From: Laburnicola sp. R22_1
Lineage: Eukaryota; Ascomycota; Dothideomycetes; Pleosporales; Didymosphaeriaceae
Direction of reading: 5' to 3'
Assembly (NCBI GenBank): GCA_014281115.1
Contig: JACONQ010000005.1
Span: 3,348,001 to 3,412,000, forward strand
Length of the DNA stretch: 64,000 nucleotides
Shown here: positions 62,887 to 64,000 of the stretch, piece by piece
Position numbering within the stretch: the first letter of the stretch is position 1
Layout of the letters: the number at the start of each line of letters is the position of its first letter
Notes under the pieces: generated by a model
The model's database searches: none
What the model saw: only the letters and a program-made list of their open reading frames with translations
What the model was told of the DNA's origin: nothing
Made by a program: the position numbers and the translations under genes

Positions 62887-64000
62887 CAGTCAACTCTCGT
62901 TATAACGATTAATCCGTGCACAGCAAATTCTATCGTTATATCGAAATATCGTTTAATCGATGATTATTAAGCTAGTCTTGGCGGACTTGCAGCCACTCCG
63001 AAATTGTTAACTGCCTCATACTTCTGATTAACTAAGCTTTCAACGACCTCTCTAGCCGCTTCATATAGGATATATCCTCATACTTTGCAGTCTCCTGATA
63101 CTCCTAATAGCAGAGTAGAACCTGTATAGCCTGAAGAGCCTCTGCAACGCTTGGAGCAGGAGGAGGTAGCACCTCCTCCTCTTCCTCTAATCCTTGAACA
63201 AGCCCTAGCTGAGCAACTACGATATCCTGTAGGGATGTATCCTCCTCTTCCTCCTCTAAATCCTCATCTACTGGATTGAGAAAGTTCTCTATAGCCATAG
63301 GATCCTGGATCTGGCCAGCCTGGGCAGCAGCCTGATATAGACTCTCTATTGGCTCCTCTCTATTAAGTCCAGAGCTAGGATCTAGCCACCTCTTCGGGAT
63401 GCACGTGCTCTTGATGTAGCAGTGTAGGATAGTAGTATCCTTAATATCGAGCAGCCATGATTCAGCTATCCAGTGGAGCGTATAGAGAATCGTCATGAAT
63501 TTGAATGGATTAAGGCCAAGGTTGTAGTGTTTAACCATGAACGCTAGCCACTGCCTCCAGTAGTAGGTCTTGAAGTTCTAGATAATACCCTGATCAAGAG
63601 GCTGATACATGCTTGTTGAGTTCTTTGGTAAGAGCTAGATTGCGATATTGGACAGAGGCGGCGATTGTTAAAGGCCAGAAAGATGGGCCGAGTAGTTGTC
63701 TATAAGAAGAACAACCTTCCTTAAGCCAATATAGCTATAGAATGCAGCAAGCCACTCAGCCATAATAGATGTGTTTACCTAGCCCTTCTTGGAGGCCCCC
63801 CAGACACAGCTAATAGCTAATATATTAACTCCTCGCAAAGCTCGAGGCTGTTTTGACTTTCCTATCACCTATGGTGCTACGCGCTCAGTACCAGTAGCGT
63901 TGCAGCAGAGCATAATAGATACCCTAGCTTTATCTTTCTTAACACCAGGCATTGAGGCAGTAGCTAGCCCTCTTGATATTGCCCACCTCTAGTATAGCCC
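62887..64000 (-). mobile_element. left end of a pogo-like transposon (element F), cut by the window edge
   Basis: After a TA at 62885-62886 the sequence begins CAGTCAACTCTCGTTATAAC, the kind of tip known from pogo/Tigger-like elements, and continues with several TATCGTT/TCGAAATA repeats. It lacks the 17-bp-spaced double motif of the Fot1-like ends. A damaged transposase runs inward on the minus strand. The other end is outside the window. Confidence 0.75.
63104..64000 (-). pseudogene. pogo/Tigger-like DDE transposase, damaged, 5' part outside the window
   Basis: Readable on the minus strand: a CNATGTERVAP-YVIGKSKQPR-like block, VLLIDNYSAHLSGL with a catalytic Asp, and MYQPLDQGII with another, then stop codons at expected Trp or Arg positions. 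The open piece 63104-63538 covers the C-terminal region (HYNLGLNPFKFMTILYTLHW) and ends with an acidic Glu/Pro-rich tail (DEDLEEEEEDTSLQDI). This family differs from the Fot1-like elements in the rest of the window. Confidence 0.7.

Overview
The window reads as nuclear DNA of a filamentous ascomycete, most likely a Dothideomycete of the Pleosporales type. This rests on many short introns with GT..AG borders, fungal single-copy genes (LEU2, calcineurin B, ATP12, an ankyrin-PH-ORD oxysterol-binding protein, con-10), fungus-only families (HET, SesA-NB-ARC-TPR, SAT4-type rhodopsin-like membrane proteins, AA11-like LPMO), and dead transposons with many CpA-to-TpA-type nonsense codons, as expected from repeat-induced point mutation (RIP). 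The exact species cannot be told from sequence alone.

Layout. 1-4600: Fot1/pogo-type DNA transposons. An intact copy (203-2302) sits in an older remnant, with a dead copy (2482-4597) next to it that ends about 120 bp before the LEU2 start codon. 4722-8687: LEU2 and a secreted AA11-like LPMO. 9020-19197: a 10.2-kb unit bounded by about 2.1-kb inverted arms, with transposon-like tips and a TA duplication. It carries two divergently transcribed NLR-type (STAND) genes, SesA-NB-ARC-TPR on the left and HET-NB-ARC-TPR on the right. Both look damaged. 19394-19678: con-10. 20362-26196: a nested transposon cluster, with element D inside element C, a 131-bp solo LTR inside D, and element E at the same palindromic target. 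26874-62000: ordinary gene-rich DNA with a dicarboxylic amino-acid permease, a Lys/Pro-rich secreted protein, small lineage-type proteins, a dying alpha/beta-hydrolase, a hAT-type MITE, a BTB protein, a DUF1770 protein, calcineurin B, a coiled-coil protein, a cytochrome P450, a split tRNA-Met(CAT), a SAT4-type membrane protein, a Zn2Cys6 regulator divergent from ATP12, and the OSBP. 62887-end: the left end of another pogo-like element.

The main discovery candidate is the 9020-19197 unit. The two NLRs differ in N-terminal effector and NB-ARC region, but their 3' TPR ends and about 1.9 kb beyond are the same sequence in opposite orientation. The unit's tips share a structural rule with six Fot1-like ends in this window: each terminal repeat holds two copies of an element-specific motif exactly 17 bp apart. 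This suggests a non-autonomous Fot1-type carrier of an allorecognition gene pair, and inverted TPR arms that could exchange repeat arrays between the two receptors by inversion.
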